A DNA stretch of 64,000 nucleotides from Hyaloscypha bicolor E (GCF_002865645.1 NW_020194627.1:558001-622000), one strand, 5' to 3'; numbered from the stretch's first letter, positions 27,524-39,000 are shown. Made by a program: numbers and translations. The notes: generated from the sequence alone by a model not told the origin.

Positions 27524-30500
27524 TCACCTCAGCAATATTTCCAGAAAGAAGTTGTAGGCAGGCTCTACTTCCTCGTCCCATTGCCTTGATCCAGGCTCTA
27601 ACAGAAGGTCGTGGAGGTGCTTGCTACTGTCTAGCCTGACGAACTTGTGTTCGACACCGGCTTCACTGAGCGCAGATACGAACCTGTCTGCAGAGTCTAT
27701 GAGTACCACTTTATCCACTTTGCTATGTACCACGCATGTTGGCGTGCAAAAGTTCCCCTTTCTTACTTGAGCGAGCGGGCTGATTAATTCGACTCTCGCT
27801 GCGTCCGGGCGTTTGAAGACCGTATCGCCCTCACTGTTGGGTGGAGGAATTCCGTCTAGGATAAGCGGAAGGCCAATGCCCTCTTTGAACATTGACAGAA
27901 CTAGAGCGGATCGCGGATCACTCGGGCGCACAAATCCAACGCCCTCGAGGTATTTTGCATCGCCCTTTGACTCGTAACTGGTCAACGGTTTTGCTAGAAG
28001 TGACGTCCTGATGTCATGTATTGAAATTGTTCGTTCCGGGAATTTTCTGTCCGCGTCGATATCTTCGGATTCGAAGCCTGTGGGCGCGTAGAAAGACAGA
28101 ATAGTCCTTGGTGGCTGTATCCCCGAGGCTCTTGTTGTCCAAGCACTAGTTAAGGCAAGATGGCCCCCCGTGGACCAGCCGATGATCCCAACACGACTTG
28201 CGTCCAGTTCGATGCCCGTTCGCTCTAGAAATTTCGGTAGTGAATGCTGCACCCAGAACACTGAATCACGCACGTCTGAAATGGCTCCGTCGAGAACATT
28301 GACTTCAGGGCAAAGGCGATAGTCAATGCTCACTGGTAAAATCCCGTTCGCAAGGAGGTGAGCAGTCTGATGTGGGCGAATGGCCTTGCGAGAGAGTGTC
28401 ATGTAGCCACCTCCGTGGATCATGATAGCTTCAAGATAATCAGCATGTCAACGATTCCACCGCATTTGACGGTGACACACCTATAGGCATCGGACAACTT
28501 GGAACGTCATTGGGCAAGTACACATCCGCCTCAATATCAACACCATCCTCGACTTTGTAGACGAAAGTCAACAATTTCTCCTGCGCCTGTTTGACTCCGT
28601 TTGACAATACAACATTGTTCTTCTGCTGCAACTTAGCTGTGCGAGGACGATTTGAAACCCCGAGAGCAGCCACCGCATCTTCGGTCTTAGGTTGTTCTGC
28701 TCATTTAGCATCAGTCACCCCATCTTATTTCTACCTCGGGAAGGATTTACCTTTTACCAGCGCACGACCTTGAGCACTCAGGAAATCAATAATGTCCTGC
28801 ACTGTCGACTCCAAGCTCAACTGCTCATTGCCAATGTCCACTTCGAATTCGTCTTCGACAGACGATTTCAACTCCACAGAAGATAGCGAATCGACGCCCA
28901 GAGATCGTAGAGAATCCCTAGGCTGAATAGCATTGACAGACACACCGCAGTTATCTGCGATAACAGCCAGCAACTTAGTGTAGTCCACGCTAGTCGAGGA
29001 GGACTTTGAGGGAGATTTTGGCGTCCCAGCAGTAGGTGTAGCCGCAGACCTGGCAGTGAGCACGGGTTTCGCTGTATTCTTTGGTAGCGGGAGTGCCGTT
29101 GATGTCGATTGGAGCCGGGCCGTAATCGAGAGTACAGACTCGTTTGCAATTTCTTTTGACGGAATGCTTATTCCGAAGATTTTCTCAATTTCGTCGACAA
29201 GCTCTATCGCAGCCAGCGAGTCGAGACCAAGATCGTCCATTCGTGCTTGCTCTGGCATTTTTCCGACAGTGATGCCCACGAATTGGGCAATCGTGCTTTT
29301 CAACACCTCCAGCTTCTTATTGAATCCATTTTCCCTATCCCAGCTTAAGACCGTAATATCAGTATCAGCGCCGGTTTCCGATGATGCCTCTTCGTCCGAA
29401 TCTGAGGTCTTGTCCGAGTCAGACGGTGACATGTTCTTGGTGACAGCTGGAACACCCTTGATTGCCACTTTGGCATTGGCAGCACGGTTGGCGTTGTCTA
29501 ACAGTTTCTCCAGGACAACCACGGGCATCTTTGTGAATCGACAGCCGAGGTAGTTCACGGCCAGGACTCCCTCTTGGTTGAGCACAAAGACATCCCCAGA
29601 TACCTTCCGCTCACCTTGCGGTGTGAAGATCGCATAGACAGTCCAGTTGCGAGAGTCACGAAAATTGATACTTGCTGTAACAAACGCTTGATCGATGGCA
29701 CTAGCAATGAATACCTCATCAGGACTGTTCTGTCCGCTGCTGTTGATCATCAAACCAATGACTTGGATAAAGATATCAAGCGAGACGGCATCGAAACGCG
29801 TCGACACTGTGCTCTCTCCGGAGTCGGCCTCAGAGTTCGGTACTTGAATGGTAGCCAAAGCTTCGTTACCGGCAATGGTCACAGATTCGATGCCGCGGAG
29901 GACAGGCCCATACATCACGACCCGTGAGAATAAATCATAGGCACGAGAAGACCGCAAAGTCTCTGCTCGAGCAGCATCTGGAATCTGAGAGATTCGACTT
30001 GCAACCAGACGTTGGTATGCCCACAGGCCACTGACACCCTTCTGATTGATGTCAACAGTACCAGCGGCATGTATGATTGGCTTTCCAGAGAGATTGTCTC
30101 TACTAGTACTGGTTACTTCAAAGTGCCAGGAAGAATGTGACTCGAGCTTGCTCAGAGCCACCTCGATACTACGGGTGGCGCCAAGTCCAAGTGGCGAAGA
30201 GTACTTGACCTCGGAGAATTGCAAAGCATTGTGTTGTACTTCGACGCCTAAGAGGTCCAGAGCCATAATTGCAAACTCCATATACATCGACGCGGGGCAT
30301 AGCGCTCGGCCACGGACTGCATGACCTCTAACGATAGCTTGGAATCTCTTGGTCGCAGCGTTGACCTCGAACACTTTTCTAGACGAGGAGGATTCCGCGT
30401 CTCTTGGAACGACAAGCATAGGGCTGGCAAATACGCTCTTATGGCCATTTGTGGTTGATATTGCCGAAGAGTCGCGGTGCAAGGCTTTAACAGCCCGGTC

Positions 30501-33500
30501 AATGTTCGGCAGCCAGTGTTTCGTCTTTTGGAACTTGTACGGAGGTAACCAAACTTGATGAATTCCCCTCTGAGCATTGTCAAGAAACGGAACGTATGTT
30601 GTGTCGATGCCTTCGCTCCAAAGCTTGATAGTTGCTGCTAGGAACCCGGCTGTCGAGTCCTCTGCGCTGCCTGAATCGACAGGAACGAAACAGTGCGCGT
30701 CCGTCTTTGTGACCGCTCGCTTGACCATCGATGTGATGGGCGAGCCTATGCCAGCTTCGACGAAGACGCAATTTTCATGAGCATTCTCAATGCGTTTGAT
30801 AGCTTCTTCGAAATACACTGGCGCTCGCGTGTGTTCGCGAATCCTGTCGGATGTAACGACGGTCCTCTGCAATGACGTTGCGGGCTCGAATGGGATGGTC
30901 GCCTCTCTAAATACCAAAGCCTTTGCAACAACTTCTATGTCGTCAAGAATGGACTCCGTAAAAATTGAGTGGAAAGCATGACTAACGTCAAGGCGCTGAG
31001 AACGGATCTGTGGTTTAGTCTTGGCAGACAAGAATCCCTCAAGGTTCTCGATGTCTTTGTCTTTGCCCACGACGACCTGACTAGAGGCGGAGTTGAAACA
31101 CGCTATCTCCAGAGACAAGCCGCTGTCTTTGATGAAGGTGGCCATCCTTTGCTTATTCGTATACACAGCGAGCATGGTACCTCGCTCCGGACCCCACTTG
31201 GAATGTATCAGGCTTGCTCGTGCAGCAATAAGCCGCATACCATCCTGAAGCGACAAGATGCCAGACACAACCATTGCTGTCAGCTCACCAAAGCTGTGAC
31301 CGATGACTGCTGCGACCGAAAGACCCGAATCAATCCAGCTCATAGCGCATGCGTACTGTAGGGCAAAAGTTCCGCACTGGAGCAAAACCACATCGTAGGT
31401 GGGTTGTTGGCTGAAGATGCCGGGAAGCATTGACGGATAGCCTAGGTCCGTAAGGGTCGCATTGCACTCGTCAATGTACCTGCGTAGACGCGGCACAGAC
31501 TTATAACTCGATTCGTGTAGTCCAACAATCTGGCGGCACTGGCCTGAAAACACGAGGCACACTTTCCTTGGTTGTTCTGGAATCAAAATATCGGATGTGT
31601 TCTTCAAGGCATGTAGCAAGGACTCAGATGACGGCAAGGAAGCTGAGACGGAAGCGATCAGCCGCACTGAGTGGCGTTTTCGCCGCTCGGCCAGGGTGAA
31701 GGCAACGTCCGCAAGGCTAAGGTTCTCTTGAGCTGGCAGCCCGAGATAGCGAACCAAGCTCTCGGCGGTTGTGTGGAGACTCGCTGCGCAATTTGCACTG
31801 AGGATGAGCGGAAATCTCTCGTTCTTGTTGTGTACATCCACCGATCCCCTTTTAGCGACCTGAGGTGGTTGACTGCAGAACAGAGCAGAGTTGCTACCGG
31901 CAGCTCCATAACTGTTGATGCAGGCCGCCTTGAAAGGTGCGTCCCATGCTTCAATAGCCGTCGGGATCTTCATCTTGTCAGCTTCCAGAGATCCAATCTT
32001 GGGGTTTATGGACTTGAAATTGGCAATTGGAGGTACGCCTTCATGCTGAAGCATGGTGAGGATCTTGCACAGACTCTGCACGCCTGCTGCGGTCTCTGCG
32101 TGACCTACGTTCGCCTTGAGCGAACCTAGGGAGAGAGCTGTTGCGCGAGAAGGGCCCGCAAAAACCTCACGCACAGTGGCTATCTCGAGTGGGTCGCCAA
32201 CCTGCGTTCCAGTTCCGTGGGCTTCAACATATGAAATTTGGTCCGGCTGCAGAGCTGATTGTCTGAGAAGTCTTTTGTAGAGGGTCTTTTGAGCTGGTGA
32301 AGACGGAACTGTAATGTTCGGTGAAAGGCCACCTTGGTTGGTTGCGATGGCTAGAATGACACCGAGAATCTGCTGTCCCTCGGCAACAGCTTCTTTTAAA
32401 GGCCTGAGAAGCACTAAAGCACAGCCTTCACCGCGGCAGTATCCGTCTGCAGCTACATCGAACGGCTTACATTGGCCAGTAGGGCTCAAGAAACCAGCTT
32501 TGGCGAGGTCCAAGAAGTTGTGGACGCCGGTCAGAACATTGACGCCACCGGCTAGAGCCATGGAGCACTCTCCACTTTGAATCGCCTTACACGCTCGGTT
32601 TATTGCTACCAGGGAAGACGAACAAGCCGTATCAATGACCTCAGAAGGGCCATGCCAACCAAACTGGTAGCTAATTTTGCCCGAGAGAAAAGCTCGAATC
32701 GTGCCTGTGGACGTAAAAGCAGTCGGCGCATGGACAGCGGTGTTGTCAAGATACTCGACGAAGCTAGCGCCAATGAAGCATCCGATATTGTCGGCCGACT
32801 CCCTTCGGTGGTTTCGTAGATACCCGCTAGAATCGAGGGCTTGATAGGCGACCTCGAGCAGTACTCGCTGCTGCGGGTCCATATTCGTGGCTTCCCGCGG
32901 GCTGATCTTGAAAAATGTGTGATCGAAGCGATCCGGATCGTCGATGAAATTACCCCAGAATTTCTGCTTGCTCGCCCATTTCTGATCAAGACCTGCCTTG
33001 AAACTTCCATAGAGATCGAAGCGGTCGGTTGGAACCTCGACAGCCCTGGATTCGCCACGCGCTATCAACTGCCAGAGTTCTTCCAAGTCGTCCGCGCCAG
33101 GGATGCGGCAGGCAGCCCCGACGATTGCGATGGCGTTCTCGGGGTATTTATAGTTTTCGGCTTTCCCCCGGACCGACACTTTCTCGATGTACGACAGGAC
33201 GTCCAGTTTGGTAATATGCAAATTTTTCATGTGAAAAGGCATAAGAGGTATGCAATCGCCAATTCCAAACACAGTAAACAAGTGAGATGCATGGCCGGTC
33301 GCAACGAGGTCGCTCGCAGTCTCTTGCAGGAGCGTGTACCATTCGCACTTGCGCGTCAGAATGGTGTATATCAGTTCAGAGGTAAGTGGTGCGTCTGAGA
33401 TGATCTGTCCGTTCGTGTTGGAGCGAATTGGTATTCGTAATTGTCGAGAGTGCGGGAGGGTGAGAGACGGCTCCGAGCAAGCAAGGTCATTGAGATCCTC

Positions 33501-34339
33501 AGCAAGCTCTGCATTTTCGGGATTGTGGACTTTGCCACGCAAGTGAACACCATGCACAAGAAGACCTTGCTCCCGAGCGTGTGCGGATAGCGTTTCCAGC
33601 ACAGGAACAGTCCCAACGATACTTATCGTCTTCGGATCTGTGACAGCTGAAATATATGCCTGTTTGCCACCGAATTAGCTGAAAGTCAAATAACGTTTCG
33701 TTATAGAACCAAAATTACCCCGGGATATTTTTTCACCAGTTCCTCCCCCTGATCTGGTCTCTTTAATCGCAAGACAATCGTAGTGGGTCCAGGTATATTT
33801 TCGTCATCGCCAAGCTCTCCATAAGCCCCGATCCCTAGTGCTATTCGCATAGAGGTGATGGCGTTTTGAACAACCTCGTCCTCGTTACTGGAACATGCAA
33901 TGGCCGCCGCTGGCAGAAGACCACCGCAATATCCTTGGATGCCGCCTCCTCGGTTTAATGATTCTTGGAAATCATTGTGAGAAACTTGACGGGCTTCCAG
34001 ATATTGCAAGTATTGGCATGTCTGAACAATGGTCAAGAGGGGTAATGCGAATATCCCAGACATGTGGTCAGCAATAGGCTCGGAGTGGCCCGTTGCGATC
34101 CAATCTGCAAATGATTTCATGTAACGTGGGCCTTGCTTCAAGGCCGCAATGTCTTTGCGGTGATTGGCAAATATCTGCCACGTTTGCTCAAGGCGGCCAA
34201 TTGCATTAACAAATGGCTGCAAGTACAGTGTGCTTGTGAGAAATGCATGAATGCTGTTCAGATATGCAGCCGTGGGAGCTTTGCTTTGTGGAGAAAAGAC
34301 CGCAACGGACGGCAGGATGTGCTTAGTCTCGATTGTCAT
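27524..34339 (-). CDS. Non-reducing polyketide synthase, SAT-KS-AT-PT-ACP-ACP-TE, no methyltransferase
   Basis: Cytosolic iterative enzyme that builds an aromatic polyketide from a starter and malonyl-CoA. I read four exons (34339-33719, 33659-28751, 28696-28481, 28428-27524) joining in frame to 2216 residues. SAT about 1-370: active-site GYCGG with Cys138, likely His252 in GKVHNP. KS about 380-800: DTACSSS Cys553, HGTGT His688, NVGHAE His727. AT about 900-1220: GHSFGE Ser996. PT about 1280-1585: HxxxGxxxxP with His1320, Asp1502 in the DxxxQ motif. ACP1: GLDSL Ser1688. ACP2: GVDSL Ser1798. The C-terminal alpha/beta-hydrolase TE has HGGG (1920-1923), GWSTGG Ser2001, probable Asp2154 and His2186. 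Introns are 59, 54 and 52 nt with GT-AG ends. The start is the first ATG of the SAT frame, about 125 nt below a TATA box. In families with this esterase-type TE a C-methyltransferase usually sits before it; here only about 70 linker residues do. The product is probably a small orsellinic-type or other single-ring aromatic (inference). No tailoring genes are adjacent. Confidence 0.95.
28429..28480 (-). other. PKS intron 3 (52 nt, start of TE)
   Basis: Phase-1 intron: donor GTGTGT, acceptor GAAG, branch-like TGCTGAT. It joins PMPI to AIMIHGGGYMTL, giving an uninterrupted oxyanion-hole HGGG motif. Confidence 0.9.
28697..28750 (-). other. PKS intron 2 (54 nt, after ACP2)
   Basis: Phase-1 intron: donor GTAAAT, acceptor GAGCAG, with a TGCTAAAT branch-like motif. 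It joins ...RALVK to EQPKTEDAVAALG. A downstream CTAAG acceptor gives the wrong frame. Confidence 0.85.
33660..33718 (-). other. PKS intron 1 (59 nt, inside SAT)
   Basis: Phase-0 GT-AG intron: donor GTAATT after a GGG codon, acceptor ACAG. It restores the SAT sequence KKYPG-AYISAVTD. Without splicing the frame stops at 33701. A nearer CAG acceptor would bring in an in-frame TAA. Confidence 0.9.
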
Positions 34340-34499
34340 GGCGAGTCAGTTGAGGCAAAGAAGGTTGAATTAGAAGGATTGTGCGCGAGGATACAACAAA
34401 GAGAACTGCTATTAAGAGTGCTCAGAAGATTGTGTGCGTTACACTGAGAGGCGTGGTGTGGTTTTATATCGCCGGGTACTTGGTTTCCGTTAGGAGCTA
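34340..34499 (-). promoter_or_regulatory. Core promoter and 5' UTR of the PKS
   Basis: TATAAA on the minus strand at 34468-34463 (GCGATATAAAACC), about 125 nt upstream of the ATG, followed by a pyrimidine-rich leader. A 13-bp palindrome GTTAGGAGCTAAC spans 34489-34501, but its right end overlaps the terminus of the neighbouring inverted-repeat element. CGG and CCG triplets spaced 11 bp apart occur between palindrome and TATA box and could be a Zn2Cys6 regulator site (weak). GC-normal upstream sequence ends here, so only about 160 bp of original promoter remains. Confidence 0.6.
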
Positions 34500-35574
34500 A
34501 CCGATCCCCGCACCAAAACACGCGCTTAAGAAAAACACTTTTACTAATTAAAAAGTAACCACTTTATAAAATCCTTTTATTTTCAATATATAGGATTCCC
34601 TAAGTATATAAAGCCTACTAATAGTATTAAATTACATAGATAATAAATATATCTTATAAAATTTTATTTTTAATAATTTTAATTAAAATATATTAATATT
34701 AATATTACTTTTATATTATATAATACTATAAAGCGAAAAAAATTATAAAATTATTACTTTATTATGGTATTTATAATATATATATTAAATTTTTATATAA
34801 TCTGTTTTTTAAAGAGTTAATTATAAAACTAAAGATTTAAATTTTGAAATTCTGAAATTTTTTATAATAATTTTTAAAAGATTTATATAATATAAAAGTA
34901 AAAGAAATTCTTAATTTTGTTTTTATATACTTCTCTAATATATAACTAATAATATTATAGTATTATTAATAAAAATGATTTATATTTACTTTTATTTATA
35001 TAAAGAGCTTTAAAATATAAATAATATATAATATAATATTATTCTAAATTATTCTAAATTTAAAATTATAGAGTTTTATATATATATAATACTTTTAATA
35101 AAAATCAAAATCAAAATAGCTTTATTATATATACTATTTATAAATAAATTAAAGGAATTAAGTATAAGTTCTTTATTAAGTTATATTTTATAAGAAACTT
35201 AAAAATTAATAATAATTTAATTTTCTTTAAACTTTTACTTAAATTTTATTAAGAAATTATACTTTTTATAAAAAATCTTTTATATATTATAAATAGTATA
35301 AGTATTTTAAGTATAAAATATATAGCTTTATAATAATTTATATATTAATTAAAAAGTTATATTAAAAGTTTATTCTTTTATATATATAAATATAAATTTA
35401 ATAGTTATTATAATTATTATAAATCCAATATTATTATTATACTAGGTTATTATTCTATATAATTAAATTTTAAATTTTATAATAAACGGATTTGTAGTTA
35501 TTTAGTTATTAAAGAAACAAAAATTCGCGAAAACGTGTTTTGGTGCGGGACGTGTTTTGGTGAGGGACTTCGGT
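34500..35574. mobile_element. 1.07-kb terminal-inverted-repeat element with AT-rich interior
   Basis: CCCGCACCAAAACACG at 34507-34522 is inverted at 35534-35549. A second near copy (TCCCTCACCAAAACACG in reverse) lies just outside, at 35551-35567. Including outer ACCGA ends, the element would be bounded by TA dinucleotides (34498-34499 and 35575-35576), compatible with a Tc1/mariner-type target. The ~1-kb interior is extremely AT-rich with no open frame. It separates the PKS promoter from all upstream DNA. Confidence 0.6.
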
Positions 35575-35577
35575 TAT

Positions 35578-36461
35578 GAAGGCGCACGGCATTAAAATCC
35601 AGTGTGTCAAAAAAATAATTAAGGTAATTAATTATATTTAATTAAATCAAGTAAATAATTAATTATAATTTGATTATTGACTTTTTAAAAAAAAATTAAT
35701 TATTAGAAAAATTATAATTAAATATAATTAAATATTTCTAATTATTACGTGAAACCCATATAAAAGTTATATAAGTAATAAATTCTCTTCTTTTTCTTTA
35801 AATAATATATGACTAAAGTGTAAAGAGAGTAAAGGTTAATTGATTTCCAAAGAAGAGAGAAGGAGAGCAAGGTAATATATATATATGAATTATTTGCTCT
35901 ATATATCACATGACCGCACCCACGTGACTAGAGAAGTCAAAATCCCGACTGTAGTACTTATTTACAAAGATAAGTAAAGCGAGTAAAGGCGGGATACTAG
36001 CTATTAAGCCTATAATAATAAGGTGACATCTAAATTAGGGTAAAATACGCTTTACTTTTGCGCCATAACGCTTATATTATCTTTGTAGTCACGTATAATA
36101 ACACGTGACCCAGTAATTAATTATAATTTGATTACTACGATTCTGACTTAATTTAATTTGATTACCGGCCAATAATTATAATTAATTAAATTATTTGACA
36201 CACTGTTAAAATCCGTCCATTTTTCGCTAAGGCAAGGAACACCAAAATCTCTAGGTTCTGAAAATTGCGCATCGGAGCACCACGAAGTCCGAATGCTTTG
36301 AATTAAGCTTTAAGTGATAGAGAAGAAGCCAAAGTATCTTTTCCCATATCTTTGTTGTTCTAAAGTTTTAGGGAGTTTTGTTACGATTTTTTGACCGCGA
36401 GTGAGCGATTTTCAAAACTCTCGCCTAGCGGAATGGACGGTTTTTAAAGCCGCGCGCCTTC
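35578..36461. mobile_element. Short TIR element split by hAT-like MITE copy 2
   Basis: The ends GAAGGCGCACGGC (35578 onward) and GCCGCGCGCCTTC (to 36461) are inverted copies. The inversion continues through TTAAAAxCCGTCCAT, counting across the nested MITE (35600-36205). Without the MITE the element is about 270 bp. It is GC-normal and carries no coding frame. Confidence 0.65.
35600..36205 (+). mobile_element. hAT-like MITE, copy 2 (606 bp)
   Basis: Perfect termini CAGTGTGTCAAA...TTTGACACACTG and a perfect 8-bp target duplication TTAAAATC (35592-35599 and 36206-36213). It shares most of its length with copy 1 in the opposite orientation. CACGTG sites are at 35921 and 36102. Light RIP compared with copy 1. 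No transposase frame. Confidence 0.9.
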
Positions 36462-37089
36462 GGCCCTGTTTCGCAATTTTTGAATGCTACTCGTAGCATA
36501 TGGTCAGCAATCGAACACTAGCTTTCGATTATTAGGAATTTCAGTGTTTCGTAAATTTTTGTATACTAGCAACTAAACACTGGTATTTGATTACCAGTAT
36601 TTGCTCCCATACAAATCGTAGTTTTTTTAGAACCACCTATAGTAGGTGGTTCTGAAAAAACTGAGTATTTGAATACTGGTTTTTGTCCTTTCCAACTACC
36701 TTTATAGCGCTTCTTAAGGCACAATATTTTAATTATTATATAAATTTCGCGCTTCTCGTGCAATTTCTATTGTGAATTCTTTTTTAATAGGATAGCTATA
36801 ATAAAGTAATTAATTAATTACTTTTGCCTTAGGAGAGAAATAATTATTAGACTATAATACCCTATAATTATAGGGAGTAATTACTAAAGAAAAGTAAGCC
36901 TTGAGATTTAAGATTACCAGAGATTATTCTAAAACTTCCGTAATTACAATGGTTATTGAGTATTTGCATTTTGCGAAATACCTCTAAATTATATAAATAC
37001 TAGCTTTGAATACTGAGTATTAAACGCTAGTATTTGGTTGTTGGCGAATGCTGGCAATCAAAAGACGTGTGTCCGTACGAAACAGGGCC
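36462..37089. mobile_element. 628-bp inverted-repeat element with subterminal repeats and central hairpin
   Basis: Ends GGCCCTGTTTCG and CGAAACAGGGCC are exact inverted copies. Many copies of TAGTATT/CCAGTATTTG-like motifs occur near both ends, as expected of transposase binding sites in non-autonomous DNA elements. A clean target duplication is not visible (TTC versus TTT flanks). No coding frame with recognisable motifs. Confidence 0.65.
36620..36662. repeat. Strong 20-bp-stem hairpin
   Basis: AGTTTTTTTAGAACCACCTA pairs with TAGGTGGTTCTGAAAAAACT across a 3-base loop, with one mismatch. It is located inside the 628-bp element. Confidence 0.85.
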
Positions 37090-37154
37090 TTTGCAGTGAA
37101 TATTTTAAGCTTTATTGAAGGTTTCATAATGGAATTAATAACGAAAGCTAGTTA

Positions 37155-37416
37155 CGAACCTACCGACAGAAGTCCGTGTTTTTAGCGATGTTTTCAGGTG
37201 TCGCAAAACTCAAATCGCCCACTTCACTTTACATTTTTTCAGTAACTATAGATTAAAACTATATAGAATTCAAGTACGTATAATAGAAGAAGCCGGGTTG
37301 AGTTTAGAGAGCCCTCAAACCTAATTCTAAATATAAAACAAAAGTGTCCAAAATAGTAATAGGGTTGGTTTCTTAGCGAAATGCCCTTAAAAAACGGACT
37401 TCTGTTAGTAGGCTCG
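37155..37416. mobile_element. ~265-bp MITE-like inverted-repeat element
   Basis: About 30-bp imperfect inverted ends: CGAACCTACCGACAGAAGTC from 37155 and its reverse near 37391-37416 (GACTTCTGTTAGTAGGCTCG). TA dinucleotides lie near both ends, but the duplication is not exact. No coding capacity. Confidence 0.6.
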
Positions 37417-37540
37417 TTATACTGGAAAGCTTCCTCGGTTGGCTAAAGATATTAAGTAAGTACTAGAAGACTCCCCTATACTAAGAAGCTTCTCCGGTAA
37501 GAAATAATAGCAGTACTAGTATAAGAGTAATATAAGAAGG

Positions 37541-39000
37541 AAACTGCAATAAGACAAAAACCCATATAAAGTATATTAAAGTATAAAACGTGACTTAATA
37601 GCAAAATAATAAGAATAAAAATATATATAATAAAGTATAAATAGTATATAATTACAAAAGCTTAATTAATTAATATAAAGAATAAATAAATGCTTAAAAA
37701 CTATTAAAAAGCTAGCTTTCTTATATAATTCCCGCAAGTTATATATAAGAGGCCCTAGTATTTATTATATAATTAAAATTTTAAAACTATTAAAATAATA
37801 TAATTTTTATAAAATACGGCTTATTATATTATATTTAATTCTTTATTTATTTATACTTATTTCCTTAATATTAAAAACTAATAAAAAGCTTCTATTTAAA
37901 GTTTGAAATAATAAAATAATTAGAATTCTCTTTTATTAATTATTTTGAATTCTTTTTAATATATGTAAAATATAATTTATTATTATTAAATAATCTTATT
38001 TTATATTTCCGAATTTATTTAAAAGTAATTTAAATTCGCTTAGATATATTTTTATACTAAATCTAATATAATTCTTTATATTAATTAGTATTTATCTTTA
38101 ATTATTATTTAATTTCTACTTTTATAACTAGATATTAAAAACCCTTTTTATAGTAAAATATATTATAAATAAATAGCTTTTTTAAATTTTATATTATTAT
38201 TAGTATTTTTAAATTAATTTTTAATAAAAGAAATAAGCTTTTAATAATAAGTTTTAATAACTTTATAAAAGAAATTCTCTTTATAAATTCTATTTTTAAT
38301 AATAATTAGATTTAATAAAGTTATAATAAAAGAATTATAAAATAATAGATTATTATAAAACTTTTTATTTTTATTTATATTATTAATAAAGTATTATTTG
38401 CTTATTATTTTAAATTTATAAATAATTTAATTAAAGCCATTTATTTATCTAATTATATAAAATATATTAGAGGTCTTTTTCTATATTGCCTTTTTAAAAT
38501 ATTAGCCTATTATAATAATATTTATTATTTTATATTTATTATAAATAGAAAGATAATTAATATTTGAAAAGAACTTTTTATTAAAAATAATTACTTTTTT
38601 GTAATTTATAAAGAAAATAATATTAAGATTTCGATTTTTTTTATTAGAATAAAACTCGCTATTTAAAGTTTTAGTAATAACTAGTTTTTTAATATTACTT
38701 TTATACTAATTATAAAAACTATTTTTTAAAAAAAATCGTATTAATTAAAAGTAAATAATTAAATAAAAAGAATACTTATATAGTATTTTATAAAATCCGA
38801 GCTATTTTAAGGAATTTACTATTAAAAGTTAAGAAACTAAAATAAAATAGCTTTTATTTAACTTTTTATAAAAAAATTTATAAGAAAAATTTATAAGAAA
38901 AAAAAATTATAATAAAATTATTTTCTTTATTTAAAGCTTTTAAATACTAAGCTTCTCGATTTGTTTTAAATAATTCTTTTTATAATAATATTTAGTTTAG
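37541..39000 (-). mobile_element. Repeat family R, copy R3 (left part)
   Basis: Matches R1 from its terminus (GAAACTGCAATAAGACAAAAA) onward for about 1.4 kb. It is more AT-rich than R1. Family R remains unidentified. The copy is interrupted by the tandem-array-flanked insertion at 39001-41144 and resumes beyond it near ATTAATTAGAAATATAATA (also at about 7113 in R1). Confidence 0.55.

Noticed and set aside
27336..27557. Plus-strand frame with a plausible short exon (ATG 27384, donor-like GT near 27468)
   Set aside because: It would run antisense into the PKS 3' end, with no recognisable protein similarity. Left as unproven.
27524..28673. Separate alpha/beta-hydrolase gene downstream of the PKS
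   Set aside because: Two short introns link it in frame to ACP2, and its HGGG motif is only complete after splicing. It is the TE domain. A split gene remains possible but is less likely.
28868..33616. Many plus- and minus-strand open frames of 60-185 codons inside the PKS
   Set aside because: They overlap the conserved PKS frame in GC-normal DNA and show no motifs of their own; they are shadows.
33701..34339. Separate 212-residue gene upstream of the PKS
   Set aside because: It is the SAT N-terminus of the same protein; a phase-0 GT-AG intron at 33660-33718 joins it to the KS-containing exon in frame.
36566..36763. 65-codon minus-strand frame
   Set aside because: Runs through the hairpin of the 628-bp element; no recognisable motif.
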